Source: Rhodocollybia butyracea
Lineage: Eukaryota; Basidiomycota; Agaricomycetes; Agaricales; Omphalotaceae
DNA length: 64,000 nucleotides
Reading direction: 5' to 3'
NCBI GenBank assembly: GCA_015501585.1
Contig: JADNRY010000085.1
Coordinates: 62,001-126,000 of the forward strand
Each line of letters starts with the position of its first letter. The stretch's first letter is position 1. A model generated the notes under the pieces. The model ran no database searches and was not told the DNA's origin. It worked only from the letters and a program-made list of their open reading frames with translations. The translations under genes and the position numbers were made by a program. Positions 1 through 15,495 of the stretch are shown piece after piece.

Positions 1-827
1 GTCACCCCACCTGTCTTGTTAAGAGAAAATCATTCGTAAAAGTTGCGTAAATGCCACTTGGGAGAAGTGTAATGTGGTATCATAATCTACAGAATTTTAT
101 GGTAATTTGGCTCCCTCAACCCGGAATTCCGTCCGCTGGCGAGTCATCTATACATCCTGATCGTGGCTCTGGGGAGGTAGCCTACAAGAAATCATACCAT
201 GGGCTTGACGTACCTGAAATGACATATATCAATGCCCCGAATACTCGCCAAAACCCCCCAGTCACTGGAAGAGTATCTTATACCATCCGCCTCATCTCCG
301 CACGGTATAAACTTGAATTCTAAATATTCGCTGGGACTAGTATCTTGTGTTCATGTCTTTGTAAGTACTAACAATGAAGGATTTACTGTGCTTACAAGAT
401 ACCGACTCTGCACAATCATGATGAACATTACTTTTCCCTCGAAAACTTCAAAAGTTCATACATATAGACTGCGTCCAAAAATCTTTCTTACACTGACTTG
501 GGAGCCAGGAAAGACTGATATCTTGAAATGAGAAGATGGCTGGGGACTCAAGGATTTATGATTATATCTATACCTTGCAATTGGTGGCACTCGTCTAAAG
601 TTCTTCCTACCTGATCAATATAAGCCTTGATGAGCACTGCGGATTTTGAGGGTTGCTTTCACGTTCCAAGGAAAAAACATCGCACTCATCTCACAGAGAG
701 CCCCTTTTGACTAGTTGAAGTTCATTACCAGTGCTCTGAGTTATTAATAGATGATAGCCGGGAAAAGCGTTCTCACGAGCGCTAACGTGACTTGACCATC
801 TTCTTCTCTTTTGTTCATCGCTTCACT
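1..827. other. Upstream non-coding stretch, no supported gene
   Basis: Only short overlapping open frames without recognisable motifs, splice-consistent exons or codon bias are visible. The last ~100 bases before position 828 are the presumed promoter and 5' UTR of the MFAP1-like gene. The 5' part may hold the end of a gene that lies mostly outside the window, but I cannot support one. Confidence 0.4.
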
Positions 828-2658
828 ATGTCCAGCAAACCCAAGCAAGCCCCACGTCTAGCTCGACCTGTCGCCCGTTACTGGAAAGGAAAAGCCCCCA
901 AAAATGTTGTTGAAGCTGACTCTGATTCTGAGGAAGAGGAAGAGCCTCAGTTGGAGGATGAAGGCGACGTGAATATCGCCGGAGAACAGGAATTTGGCCA
1001 AGAAGATGAGGATGAAGAGGAAGATATACCAGTGAACAAAAATTCAATCCCAAAGTCAAAGTCGATGAATATTGCACTGAGAGATGTTAATATTTCAAAG
1101 GAGGGTAAGGTTATCATTGCGGGGAGAGAAGAGTCCGGAAAGACGGCTCTTGAAGATGAAGGTGAGACTGCATGATTTATGTGGTTTTAATCTCATGTCT
1201 TCGTAGAATCAGAGGACGAATCGGAAGAGGATGATACCCCGAAGGTGAAGGATGAGGAAGAAGAGGTACGTTTGTTGTCACCAGCTCATACTTTATTGAC
1301 TTTTTACGCATAGTCAAGTGAATATGACAGCGACTCGGAAGAAGAAAAACCCCAACTCCAGCTTAGGCCGGTGTTCGTGTCCAAGTAAGATTTTGTCTTA
1401 TGTGAATTCTGTCAACTGGAATACGATATTCGTAGACGGAATAGGGAAACAATCGCTGAAAGAGACAAGATAGCTCAAGATACAGAAGAAGCAATAAAAC
1501 GAAGGGAGATGGAATTAGAGGAACGGCGGAAACAAAGCCATGATATGGTTGCGGAGAGTATACGTCGTGAATTAGCCGAAAGTCAGTATCGTTCTTTTGC
1601 ACGCTCACGTTTCTTAGCAGCTCACGTTTAATCTTAGAGGAAAAGGAAGAACAGGTTCCGGATGTTGATGACACGGACGGCTTAGATCCTGCAGGCGAAT
1701 TCGAGGCATGGAGGCTACGGGAACTAGCACGTATCAAGAAGGAGAAGGAAGAAGAAATTCGTAGGGAGCAAGAGAGGGAAGAAATCGAACGAAGGAGAGC
1801 TATGCCGGAGGAACAACGGATGAAAGAAGATCTGGAAAGAGCTCAAAAGTTGAGGGACGAAAAGCCAAAAGGACAACAAAAGTTCTTGCAAAAATATTGG
1901 CACAAGGGTGCTTTCCATCAGGTATGCTTTCATACGGGTAAAGTGTACGACATTATTCACTACCACCTTCTAGGACGAAGAAATCCTCAAACGACACGAT
2001 TTTACAGAGGCAACTGAATCGACAGTTGATGTATCTCTCTTACCTAAAGTTATGCAAGTCAAGAACTTTGGAAAAAGGAGCAGAACCAAATACACTCATT
2101 TGCTGGATCAGGATACCACCGTGTCTACGGGTGGCTTTGGTGGCACGGCTCCTGTTAAGGCAGGCGGCAAGTCGACAGATGCCGGCGGGTGTTTCTTGTG
2201 TGGTGGACCACATATGAAGAAAGGTGACAGTGTTTTTCTTCAACATGATGTCGATTTGACCAGTTAACATAGACTGTCCACAAAACACTGGTCCATTGAC
2301 GCGTAATCCTGGTTCTGGAGCGAACAGTGCTGGTGGTGGTTCTCGACAATGGGGAGGCCCACCACGAGATCCCGGCGGGAAGGATCGTAATGGTGATAGA
2401 CGGAATCCTGATGACTGGGAAAATGGCCCTGAACGTTCTCAGGTAAGAAATCGAGATGATAGACGGTCGTCTCGTTCGCCGAGGCGATTTAGCGAACGGG
2501 ACCGACCACGGAGATCGCGTTCACCACGTTCGCTGTCGCGCTCAAGATCACCACCTAGACGGAGAGATCGTCGAGAGAACGAGAGACGTCGTTCACGAGA
2601 ATTCTCTGTGGAGCACGACTCGAGAGAAAGAGACAAGCGACGACGAGTGGAATATTAA
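828..2658 (+). CDS. MFAP1: MFAP1-family spliceosomal protein with CCHC knuckle and RS tail
   Basis: Microfibrillar-associated protein 1 family; homologues are nuclear components of the spliceosomal B complex / tri-snRNP. I read seven exons joined by six introns of 45-56 nt (1162-1206, 1266-1313, 1385-1435, 1582-1637, 1922-1973, 2224-2272), all GT-AG with frame kept. The N-terminus is acidic (runs of D/E). The middle is a charged coiled coil. The family signature follows (FEAWRLREL, then [16 protein letters not shown], then the motif [18 protein letters not shown]). After the MFAP1 domain come one zinc knuckle ([13 protein letters not shown], completed across the last intron) and an Arg/Ser-rich C-terminus, typical of splicing factors. 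The start at 828 is chosen because it begins the conserved basic N-terminus; an in-frame ATG at 792 is also possible. The FAD gene follows 254 bp downstream on the same strand. Family assignment is firm; the role is taken from homologues. Confidence 0.9.
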
Positions 2659-2912
2659 TGAAATGTGAAATTGAGCGCTTGGTCATTGCAACATATCTAC
2701 ATCTACATACTTACCTCGCGTCCGGAAAAAGCCAATATTTCCCAGATGACGGGTTAACGTTACACATGTCTGCTCGTATTTTGCCATTTATATAGCATGG
2801 TACATCAATGCATGCTTTTTCCCTTAACATTTCTCTGGTACTGCGTTGCTGAGTGGTTCAGCCAACGTTCTTTCAACTAAAAGAACTTGCAAGAATTCGG
2901 AGGGACCGAATC

Positions 2913-4711
2913 ATGTCTCGTGTCATCAAGGTCGCGGTAGTTGGCAGCGGGTTAGCCGGTCTGACGACAGCTTACTTGTTATCTGCATCGGAGAAGTTTG
3001 AAGTTCATGTCTTTGAAAAGGCAAGTACATAGTTCTTTACTAGATGTAGCTATATCTGATCTTGTGTAGTCTGCGACGCTGGGAATGGATTCATCTTCTA
3101 TCACTTTGCCAGCACCAGGCAAAGGTCAAGCCTGGAGAATAGACGTGCCTATGCGGTCGTTCCAAGGAGGTATGATAACACAGTACCGATTCATGATCTA
3201 TTTTAGATTGAAATCCGAGAAACTCAGGCTACTACAAAACTCTCATCTCTCTCTACAAACATCTTGGGATAAAATTCCGGAAAACGGATTTTACTTATTC
3301 TTTTTCGCGCCTCCGTCCGAAAGATGGTGATTCCAGCAGAAAAATCCCCACAGAAATGATATACAATGGAAACTCGGGCACTGCAGGTCTGGGCATGCCT
3401 TCATCCACTAGGAACAGAAAGGACGCGTTTTCGAGCTCTGTGATTCTAACAGCCATAGCAGCAACCTATTCATACGTGATTTTCACCTTGATGTGCCTCC
3501 GGCTCCTGATTCTGTACCTCCGGTTACTGTTCCTTTCTGTTCCGATTCTTCGACCTCGTCGGGTCGAGGAGATGACCTTTCGAACGTGGTCTCAATTAGC
3601 TGCCCCAAAAGGATTGTTTGTGCGGTGGACGATGTTGGACCTGTATTGGGCCGAGTTCATACGAGACATCCTAGTGCCTTTGTTTTCCGCCGTCTGCACT
3701 GCACCGGAAGACAGCATTTATGATCATCCCGTTGAAGAGCTTTTAGGTTCGTTGACTGATGTTCAAATATGGCTTGAAATAACACACTTCTTAGACTATA
3801 TATGGCTAACGATAGGACACCATCATTTTGTCGCCGTTAATGGTGTCCAGGAAGTCGTTTCCAAACTTGTTGCTCGTGTGCAGCACTTGCATTTAGCATC
3901 ACCTTTAACAGAGGTCCATGTCGATCCTGAAGACTCCACAAAACTATTCGTTCACGTCTCTACTAGCAGCGGCCCTCAGGTCTACGGAGGATTTCATCAT
4001 ATTGTATTTGCAACTCAAGCTAATCGAGCGGTTCCACTGCTGGAATCGTATATGACATCACTCCCTCCAAATGCTAAAGCTGAACGACGCGCTGTAGACG
4101 AGCAAATCACGTGTCTTCGCAAATTCACGTATTGCACCACTCTGGTGGTCAATCACACTGACCCATCGTTATTACCAGACGATACGAGGGACAAACGCGA
4201 TCTCAATTTAATATATCTCGATCGAACTTTACCTACCAATACCGCCAGTGAAGAAAAGGGCGCCTCATCCGACGCAGCAAAATCTCCCCGATGTCTACCG
4301 CCTTCATATACTATGGCCACACACGTTCTGACACCTCCGGTAGGCTCGCATCTTCCTACGGTGTATCAAACGACAAACCCAATAATCGAGCCACAAGAAA
4401 GTAAAATACTAAGCATGGCTAGTTTAGAACGTGCTGTCCTGACGGTTCAATCCAAACAGGCACTCGAAGGATTGAGTGTGGAATGCGGAAGGAGATGGTG
4501 GCAATCGGCTGGCCAAGGAAAGAACAGACTGGGACCATTACAGGGCGCGAGACCGCGGAATGTGAATAAGCAGACTCCCGGGATATGGATTTGCGGGTCA
4601 TTTGCATATTGTGGTATCCCATTACTTGAAGGATGTGTGGTCAGTGCGCGAGACGTTGTTGAGCAGGGCATTTGGGCGAATGAAGGTGTTCGCAGCCATA
4701 TACCATGGTAG
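2913..4711 (+). CDS. FAD/NAD(P)-binding amine-oxidase-like flavoprotein
   Basis: Predicted FAD-dependent oxidoreductase of the NAD(P)/FAD-binding 'amine oxidase / protoporphyrinogen oxidase-like' type. Exon 1 (2913-3020) encodes a dinucleotide-binding Rossmann start, VAVVGSGLAGLTTAYLL, ending in the ribose-binding acidic turn VFEK. The first intron (3021-3069) has a GC donor (AAAG|GCAAGT); splicing there continues as SATLGMD, the expected next block. The second intron (3170-3227) restores GGYYKTLISLYKHLGIKF. A third, in-frame 48-nt intron (3747-3794) is inferred because its removal joins HPVEELL to DYIWLT, as in relatives. The C-terminus holds GIWICGSFAYCGIPLLEG, the FAD-contacting segment seen in the superfamily. 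Substrate cannot be told from sequence. The gene converges with the PARP gene, with 107 bp between stop codons. Confidence 0.85.
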
Positions 4712-4818
4712 CAAATGATTTGAATGTATATATGTAGTCATTGCTTTTGAGCGACAGTGCAAAACGTACAACATTATAATCATTCAACAAAACCACAAAG
4801 TTCAAAATTCACGAGATC

Positions 4819-7644
<2,826 letters not shown>

Positions 7645-8300
7645 AATGGTGGTAGGAACGAAGTGTTGGCTTAGGGGTGCTTTAAACTTTTAACCAACAA
7701 ATGTTGCACGTGCATCCCGCCAATGACTCATTTGGCGCACCGACGCTTCCCGAATGGCGCGGCGAGCAGCGCGTTCCGTGTCACTATGGATCCTAGGAAT
7801 GTCGTTTTAACGTTTTAACGGTCAGAGAATTCTAAAAACTACTATCTGAGTCTATAACAGCACGTACATGAGGAACTTCAACCTCTTCTGGTGACGTTCA
7901 GATGAATAAACGACTTATAATTTTTAGAGCGTATTTGCAGTCGCTACGTCACACAGCGATCGCAGAAGACGACCGCAACGTTTCACGCCGTCTCATCATG
8001 ATAGTGCTACCGCTCTCTCAGCTGCGAATAAATCGGATATCTTGCACGTGACAGTGCTAATCTCGATTCTCGAGATTTCTTCGCTAACTACAACTTGTAC
8101 AAGAGGCTAAAGTCGCTTGCTAATAAATAAACACCAGCCCAAACCTTGATGTGACCCTTCGGAGCCTTCCTTGAGCTCCTGGTCCAGCGATGTTGCAAGA
8201 GTTCGGAAGCAGTAGTGTTCCTGGAGGTCACCTGGAGTCCTTAAATTCTTGCAATTAGGACAGCCTCGAGGTTTACAGCTTTGGCCCCAGCTTTTCCGGA
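7645..8300. other. Intergenic region upstream of PARP, ending at the palindrome edge
   Basis: No supported gene. It holds the PARP promoter side, with two CACGTG E-box-like sites (about 7707-7712 and 8044-8049). A 65-codon frame at 8107-8304 (-) contains CPNCKN but has no support as a gene. The unique sequence stops abruptly at 8300, where the 16.9-kb palindrome begins. Confidence 0.5.
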
Positions 8301-9330
8301 ACACTGCGTGCAGGGTTCCCTAAGTTAGCCCCACTTATGTAATTCAGATCAAAAACTGTCGAAAAATGACAGATCAATAAGATGAGCAGTTTATTGAATC
8401 ATTGTAGTAAACTTAGGGAAATGATGCATTATATAAGATTATCATTAGTTGAGTTACAAAGGAAGTCTCTATGCAGCACTTAGGAAAAGGATTTATCTCA
8501 TATGTTTTAGATATGAAGGGGCAAACATTGATTATTCAAAGGTATGACTTATCAAAAGCATATGGAAATTTGAGTATTCAATAAGATTTGAAGATGGCAA
8601 CCATAAGGGAGGAACCTTAGGAAATGTATAGGGAGTAATTAGATGAGATAGGGGAAAAACAAAGGGAAATCCAAGGGGAAACAATTTAAAGAAAGAATTC
8701 CCCTAGTAAATCATAATCCATATCAACAAGGTTAAAACTTAGGAAAATCAGATTGTGTGATGGAGTCACATAAGAGAAGAATCACAATTAAATTTGAGAC
8801 GGCACCTAGTTTAAAAGATATGAAAAACATAGGAAAATAGGGTTTATAAAATCTTTCAATAAGTTGAAGAACAAAGCAAATAATAATGAAAAAGTAAGGA
8901 AATGATTAAATGAAACAGAGGAGACTGGAAAATTCCAAAAAGATATAATAAGCGCTGGAATAAAGATAATTCAAAGGGTAAACAGAGGAAAAATAATAGG
9001 AAAACTTAGGAAGAAGGAAAGAAAAGTTTACAAAACAGAAAGCAAAAACTTTGAGAATATAAAGGGAAGACTGAAAAAGGATATAGAGTAAATTAAATCA
9101 AGAAATTAACAAACTTGAAGGGAAATTGAGGGAGAACCTTATAGAACACAAGGGGAATGACTTAGGAAACTTAAAGGGAAAACTTAGGAAACTTAAAGGG
9201 AAAACTTAGGAAACTTAAAGGGAAAACTTAGGAAACTTAAAGGCAAAACTTAGGAAACTTAAAGGCAGAACTTAGGAAACTTAAAGGGAAAATATGGAGA
9301 GAAGTTAGATTAATTGATGCTGTCAGAGAA
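8301..9330 (+). repeat. AT-rich terminal part of left palindrome arm
   Basis: AT-rich sequence with no supported gene; mirrored at about 24145-25174. A 75-codon lysine-rich open frame exists in the right arm (24384-24611, minus). In the left arm it is closed by one substitution (TGT to TGA at 8903-8905), which argues against coding function. Confidence 0.7.
9164..9292 (+). repeat. 22-bp tandem repeat, about six copies
   Basis: Unit ACTTAGGAAACTTAAAGGGAAA repeated head to tail with few changes (AAAGGG to AAAGGC in two copies). The mirrored array lies at about 24182-24311 in the right arm. Confidence 0.85.
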
Positions 9331-11625
9331 GTTGGAGCAGTTGGTATTTGGGTGTGGGACTGGAGTTGGAGTAATTGGCAATGTGGAAGTAGTTGAGGTA
9401 GTTGTCATTGAGGCTGGGGAGAAGGGAGTAATTGGCCCTGTTGGAGTAGTTGGAGTAGTTGGCATTTGGGCTGAGGAGGGGGGTTGGAGTAGTTGACATT
9501 TGGCCTGGTGAGGGGAGTTGGAATAATGGGCCCTGTTGGAGTAGTTGGAGTGGTTGACATTTGGCCTGGTGAGCGGAGTTGGAGTAATTGGCCCTGTTGG
9601 AGTAGTTGGAGTAGTTGGCATTTGGGCTGAGGAGGGGGGTTGGAGTAATTGGGCCTCTTGGAGTAGTTGGAGTAGTTGCCATTTAGCCTGGTGAGGGGAG
9701 TTGGAATGATTGGCCCTGTTGGAGTAGTTGGAGTGGTTGACATTTGGGCTACTGAGGGGTGTTGGAGTAATTGGCCCTTTCGGAGTGGTTGGAGTTGTTG
9801 ACATTTGGGTTGGGGAGGGGAGTTCAGGAGTTGGAGTAATTGGCCCTTGTGGAGTAGTTGGAGTAGTTGCCATTTAGGCTACTGAGGGGAGTTGGAGTAA
9901 TTGGCCCTGTTGGAGTAGTTGGAGTAGTTGACATTTGGGCTGGGGAGGGGAGTTGGAGCAATTGGCCCTGTCGGAGGAATTGGAGTAGTTGCAATTTGGG
10001 CTACTGAGGGATGCTGGAGTAGTTGGAGTAGTTGGAGTAGTTGCCATTTAGGCTACTGAGGGGAGTTGGAGTGATTGGCCCACTTGGAGTAGTTGGCGTA
10101 GTTGACAATTGACCTGGTGAGGGGAGTTGGAGCAATTGGCTCTGTCGGAGGAATTGGAGTAGTTTCAATTTGGGCTACTGAGGGGTGCTGGAATAGTTGG
10201 AGTAGTTGGAGTAGTTGCGATTTGGGCTACTAAGAGGTGTTGGAGTGATTGGCCCTCTCAGAGCAGTTGGAGTTGTTGACATTTGGGCTGGAGAGGGGAG
10301 TTGGGGAGTTGGAGTAAATTGGCCCTCTTGGAGTAATTGGAGTAGTTGACATTTGGGCTGGGGAGGGAGTTGGAGCAATTGGCCCTATTGGAAGAATTGG
10401 AGTAGTTGCAATTTGGGCTACTGAGGGGTGCTGGAGTAGTTGGAGTAGTTGCCATTTGGGCTACTGAGGGGTGTTGGAGTAATTGGCCCACTTGGAGTAG
10501 TTGGAGTAGTTGACAATTGACCTGGTGAGGGGAGTTGGAGCAATTGGCCCTGTCGGAGGAATTGGAGTAGTTGCAATTTGGGCTACTGAGGGGTGCTGGA
10601 GTAGTTGGAGTAGTTGCCATTTGGGCTACTGAGGGGTGTTGGAGTAGTTGGAGTAGTTGACATTTGGGCTGGGGAGGGGAGTTGGAGCAATTGGCCCTGT
10701 CGGAGGAATTGGAGTAGTTGCAATTTGGGCTACTGAGGGTGCTGGAGTAGTTTGAGTAGTTGGAGTAGTTGCCATTTAGGCTACTGAGGGGAGTTGGAGT
10801 AATTGGCCCTGTCGGAATAGTTGGAGTACTTTACATTTAGGCTGGTGAGGAGAGTTGGAGCAATTGGCCCTGTTGGAGGAATTGGAGTAGTTGCAATTTG
10901 GGCTACTGAGGGTGCTACAGTTGGAGTAGTTGGAGTAGTTGCCATTTGGGCTACTGAGGGGTGTCGGAGTAATTGGCCCACTTGGAGTAGTTGGAGTAGT
11001 TGACAATTGACGTGGTGAGGGGAGTTGGAGCAATTGGCCCTGTCAGAGTAGTTGGAGTGTTGCCGGTTGGGCTACTGAGAGGTGCTGGAGTAGTTGGAGT
11101 AGTTGGAGGGGTTGGCATTTAGGTGAGGGAGGGGAGTTAGAGCAATTGACCTTGTTGGAGTAATTGGAGTAGTTGGAGTAGTTGCCATTTGGGCTACTGA
11201 GGGGTGTTGGAGTAATTGGCCCACTTGGAGTAGTTGGAGTAGTTGACAATTGACCTGGTGAGGGGAGTTGGAGCAATTGGCCCTGTCAGAGTAGTTGGAG
11301 TGTTGCCGGTTGGGCTACTGAGAGGTGCTGGAGTAGTTGGAGTAGTTTGCCCTCTCGGAGTAGTTGGAGGGGTTGACATTTAGGTGAGGGAGGGGAGTTA
11401 GAGCAATTGACCTTGTTGGAGTAATTGGAGTAGTTGGAGTAGTTGCCATTTAGGCTACTGAGGGGAGTTGGAGTAATTGGCCCACTTGGAGTAGTTGGAG
11501 TAGTTGACAATTGGCCTGGTGAGGGGAGTTGGAGCAATTGGCCCGTTCAGAGGAATTGAAGTAGTTGCAATTTGGGCTACTGAGGGGTGCTGGCGTAGTT
11601 GGAGTAGTTGGAGTAGTTGCCATTT
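9330..11625 (+). repeat. ~61-bp minisatellite, left arm, first block
   Basis: Degenerate head-to-tail repeats built from GGAGTAGTTGGAGTAGTTG, then ACATTTGGGCT, a GGGGAGGGG or ACTGAGGGG spacer, and TTGGAGTAATTGGCCC. A typical unit is about 61 bp. On the minus strand all three frames are largely open because the sequence is stop-poor, which gives artificial Pro/Thr-, Asn/Ser- and Gln/Leu-rich peptides. I do not call these genes. Confidence 0.85.
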
Positions 11626-12125
11626 TGTCATGCCCTAGGCATATACGGACTGCCAACGCTTGCCGCTTACAGTTACATAACCCGCTCCCTCCGCATTTCC
11701 AGTTCCGACACACTTCCGCTTTGCTTCTGTCTTACTTTTTCCTTCACTGACACTTTCTATGAACCCGCCGATCCATTCCCAATCATTTTTACAATCATAC
11801 ACTGCATGCAAATTACCATAAATTTTGGTGCAAATAGTAAAATTAATAATTTTACTACTTCCACAAAAAATTTTGTTGATTTGTAGGCAGTGATACATAT
11901 GATTTATGCCCATCCCGCCGCTTCCGTTTCTATCCATCATTGTCTTTTCATCTCTTGTACTTCTTTTGGCTGTTCTTGTCCTTTCTACTCTTGGATTATT
12001 ACTTATTGCTACTCCGGTTCTTGAGTACCCTTTATATAGTTCTGTACCATGTCAATACAGTAGATTGGAAATATTGCTTAACCCCTTGACTCGTGTGCTC
12101 TTGTGTGTTCTGGTTTCTCGCTTTT
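11626..12125 (+). mobile_element. LTR-derived segment (Ty3/gypsy-like), left arm
   Basis: Begins TGTCATGCCCTAGGC directly after a satellite unit and contains a TATA-like box (CCTTTATATAG, about 12027) followed by GTTCTGTACCATGTC. It is closely related to the segments at 18070-18606 (same strand) and at 19663-20158 and about 21350-22186 (opposite strand). An AT-rich insert of about 90 bp (about 11805-11895) is shared only with the 19663-20158 mirror copy. No gag or pol coding remains here. Confidence 0.65.
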
Positions 12126-12244
12126 GATTAATGAGTGGTAATACTACTAAGAAAGGAATACGCGATCAAGTTTATTCGTCATGACCATGCCTGGCATTGA
12201 ATTACAGCGCTATAACTTATTTCACTTGAGCTATGCACATAAAG
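12126..12244 (+). repeat. Short dispersed segment, three copies in the palindrome
   Basis: A ~115-bp segment starting TGATTAATGAGTGGTAATAC and ending GCACATAAAG. It recurs in the same orientation at about 18611-18729 and inverted at about 19549-19662. Two of the copies form the arms of the inner palindrome. It has no coding content. Confidence 0.7.
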
Positions 12245-13522
12245 GGGTGTTGGAGTAATTGGCCCTCTCAGAGTAGTTGGAGTTGTTGACATTTGGGATG
12301 GAGAGGGGAGTTGGGGAGTTGGAGTAAATTGGCCCTCTTGGAGTAATTGGAGAAGTTGACATTTGCACTGGGGAGGGGAGTTGGAGCAATTGGCCCTCTC
12401 GGAGTAATTGGAGTAGTTGCAATTTCCAGCTTGGAGTAGTTGGAGTGGTTTACATTTGGACTACTGAGGGGTGTTGGAGTAATTGGCCCTCTTGGAGTAG
12501 TTGGAGTAGGTGACATTTGGCCTGGTGAGGGGAGTTGGAGTACTTGGCCCTGTCACAGCAGTTGGAGTGGTTGACATTTGGGCTACTGAGGGGTGTTGGA
12601 GTAATTGGCCCTCTTGGAGTAGTTGGAGTTGTTGACATTTGGGATGGAGAGGGTGAGTTGGGGAGTTGGAGTAAATTGGCCCTCTTGGAGTAATTGGAGA
12701 AGTTGACATTTGCACTGGGGAGGGGAGTTGGAGCAATTGGCCCTCTGAGTAGTTGACAATTGACCTGGTGAGGGGAGTTGGAGCAATTGGCCCTGTTGGA
12801 GAAATTGGAGTAGTTTCAATTTGGGCTACTGAGGGGTGTTGGAGTAGTTGGAGTAGTTGCTATCTGGGCTACTGAGGGGTGTTGGAGTAATTGGCCCACT
12901 TGGAGTATTTGGAGTAGTTGACAATTGGCCTGATGAGAGGAGTTGGAGTACCCGGCCCTGTCAGAGTAGTTGGAGTGTTGCCATTTGGGCAACTGAGGGG
13001 AGTTGGAGTAATTGGCTCTCTCGGAGTAGTTGGAGTAGTTGACATTTGGGTGAGGGCAGGGAGTTGGAGCAATTGACCTTGATGGAGTGATTGGAGTAGT
13101 TGGAGTAGTTGCCATTTAGGCTCCTCAGGGGAGTTGGGATAATTGGCCCTGTTGGAGTGGTTGGAGTAGTTGTCATTTGGGCTGGGGAGGAAAGTTGGAG
13201 CAATTGGCCCTGTTGGAGTAATTGGAGTAGTTGTAGTAGTTGGAGTAGTTGCCATTTAGGCTACTGAGGGGAGTTGGAGTAATTGGCCCTCTTGGAGTAG
13301 TTGGAGTAGTTGACATTTGTCCTGGTGAGCAGACTTGGAGTAATTGGGCCTGTCGGAGTAGTTGGAGTGGTTGACATTTGTGCTACTGAGTGGTGTTGGA
13401 GTAATTGGCTCTCTCGGAGTAGTTGGAATTGTTGACATTTGGGCTGGAGAGGGGAGTTGGTGAGTTGGAGTAAATTGGCCCTTTCGGAGTCATTGGAGAA
13501 GTTGACATTTGGGCTGGGCAGG
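12245..13522 (+). repeat. ~61-bp minisatellite, left arm, second block
   Basis: Same satellite family as 9330-11625, with more variation in spacers (GAGTTGGGGAGTTGGAG variants). It ends at the point where the gypsy-like LTR begins (TGTCATGCCCC at 13523). Confidence 0.85.
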
Positions 13523-14129
13523 TGTCATGCCCCATACTCCCGTACTCCATCGTGTCTAGCCGCGTCAATTCCGCTACCGCTTGTCATCCTGCCAATCCCT
13601 CTCATGAACTTAGACCAATTGTGCTAACCATAGCCCGATGTTCTGATCCATTTGTAACTCTTTCACTAATTGTATCCGATATTAGCCAGTTTCCGTCTCC
13701 CTAGATGCTTTGTTCTATTTCAAGGTATGCCTTTGTATTACTTCCGTTTCCGCTCATCCATTGTAGTTTCTTTCCCTTTCGCCTTAATCAATCGCCTAAG
13801 TACTTTTTGCGACCCTGTACATTTCCGTTCTTCTTAAATACTTGTTTGATATCTCTGATACCTTAGATTTGCTATATTGAAACAACCCCCCAGTTACCGA
13901 CTCATTTCTTGACTTATCAGGCCCTGTTCGGGAACCCGTGTTGCACAACTCAGGGTAGAGTTGGGAGAAGTTGGAGTCAAGAGACTCTTGTCCGACTCAG
14001 TCGGACTTGTTTCAGGGTAGTTATCGCGCAAAGTCACACATAATTCGCGCAATGTCACATTTGTTATACCACTGAATTTTAAGATAATAACCTCGCTCTA
14101 AGCCGTATTGGTGCTTTCCTTCGTGTAAG

Positions 14130-15495
14130 ATGGTAGCTACACGTGTATCTACCTCCCATAAACCTTCCAAGCCCCAAAGCAGACATGAAAGGCTTCGTCG
14201 AGTCCTTCCAGCTCTTGCAGGAGCACTGTCTGCTTATACTTTGATCACTCTTCCTCGGATCTCCAGACCTGTTGAGCGTGTTCATGATTCCGCACTCACT
14301 GGACAAATGTGGGTTGATGAGCTAGTCCAAGGTATGTGTCCTGGTTCATCATGAGGCCGTCTCAAACTGTGAAACAGGACATCCTAGACGCATGCAGGAG
14401 TCCATGGCAATGGCACAACATGTATTCACAGATCTTGTCCAGCATTTGCGCAGAGTTGGGCTTAATGATACTCGTTATGTCAGTGCAGAGGAGCAAGTTT
14501 CTATTTTTCTGCGACTCATTGTCTATGGTATGGGAAACCGAGAGGCACAGGAGCGTTTTCAGCGCAGTGGGGATACAATTTCCAAGGCATTCCACCGTGT
14601 CCTTGACCTCACCACAAATTCCCCTTTCTATTCAACCTTTGTCCATTTACCTGGTGATGAAGTACCCGACTTGATTGCCACAGATCCTCGCTACAAGCCA
14701 TTTGTTGGTGCTCAGGCTGCCGGAGATGGATCACTGGAAGATGCTTTTGTTATGGAGGAGGACATGGGTCGCTACCGAAGCCGCAAAGGTCGTATTGCAC
14801 AGAATATTCTTGCTGGCTGCACATTTGATATGCAGATATGCTATATGATGACTGGCTGGGAGGGGAGTACTGCTGATGGTCGTTTGTGGGAGGAGGCCCG
14901 CCAGAGGAATCTCGCTATACCCCCAGACCGGTACTGGCTGGGTGATGCTGGTTTTCCATTGTGTGATACAATGCTTGTTCCGTATCGGGGGAAGAGATAC
15001 CATCTCAAGGAGTGGGCAAAAGGAAACCAGCGGTTTGTCGTCTCATATATACTCTTTTCAGTAACACTGATTGATATAAATACCCAGACCAAGAGACCGC
15101 GAGGAGCTTTTTAATCTCCGGCATGCGCAACTTCGGAATGTCATTGAGCGCGTGTTTGGCGTCTTAAAAAGACGTTTCCGTATTATGCGGACTGCTCCAG
15201 AGTATCCTATGCGTGTACAGGCTCGCATTCCAGCAGCACTGGCAGCCATCCATAACTTCATCCGCATCTATGATCCCCAGATGATATTTTCCAAATTGCT
15301 GGTGATCTCGAAAGAGATAATGCTTCAGAAGAGCCTACTGTGAATCCACCAGAATATTTCTCTACTTATATATCCCCTGAAGAGAGAAAAAGGGCGGAAG
15401 CAAAGAGGGATGGTATTGCACAAGCGTGCTGGGTTCAGTATCAAGAGTATCTTGCAGCTAACCCAGGTGTTACCCATAATGTTGAGCGCATGTAA
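14130..15495 (+). CDS. Harbinger DDE transposase (HARBI1 / DDE_Tnp_4), C-terminal frameshift
   Basis: Catalyses excision and insertion of the Harbinger element. Exons join through introns about 14332-14378 (CAAG|GTATGT to ACAG) and about 15034-15089 (CG|GTTTGTC to CCAG). The HTH-like N-terminal region includes YGMGNREAQERFQRS. The catalytic DDE core shows Asp in AGDGSLED, Asp in GWEGSTADGRLW, then LGDAGFPL...YRGKRYHLKEW, and the last acid in RNVIERVFGVLKRRFRI. The C-terminal helix AALAAIHNFIRIYDP follows. After this the frame is lost: the natural continuation (DDIFQIAGDLERD..., ending VERM with TAA at 15493-15495) lies in another frame, consistent with loss of one C in the CCCC run near 15272. 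The catalytic core is intact, so activity may be retained. The Myb partner lies 3', convergent. Confidence 0.85.

Noticed and set aside
8107..8304. 65-codon ORF with CPNCKN before the palindrome edge
   Set aside because: Single Cys pair only, no exon context, and it ends exactly at the repeat junction.
8301..8330. CACTA (CMC) transposon end, because the terminus reads CACTG
   Set aside because: The fifth base differs, no 3-bp target duplication is found, and no CMC transposase lies inside; the internal transposase belongs to a separate Harbinger element.
9310..9873. 187-codon Pro/Thr-rich open frame and many similar frames in the satellite on both arms
   Set aside because: The repeat unit is not a multiple of three and is stop-poor in every frame on one strand, so long open frames are expected by composition alone.
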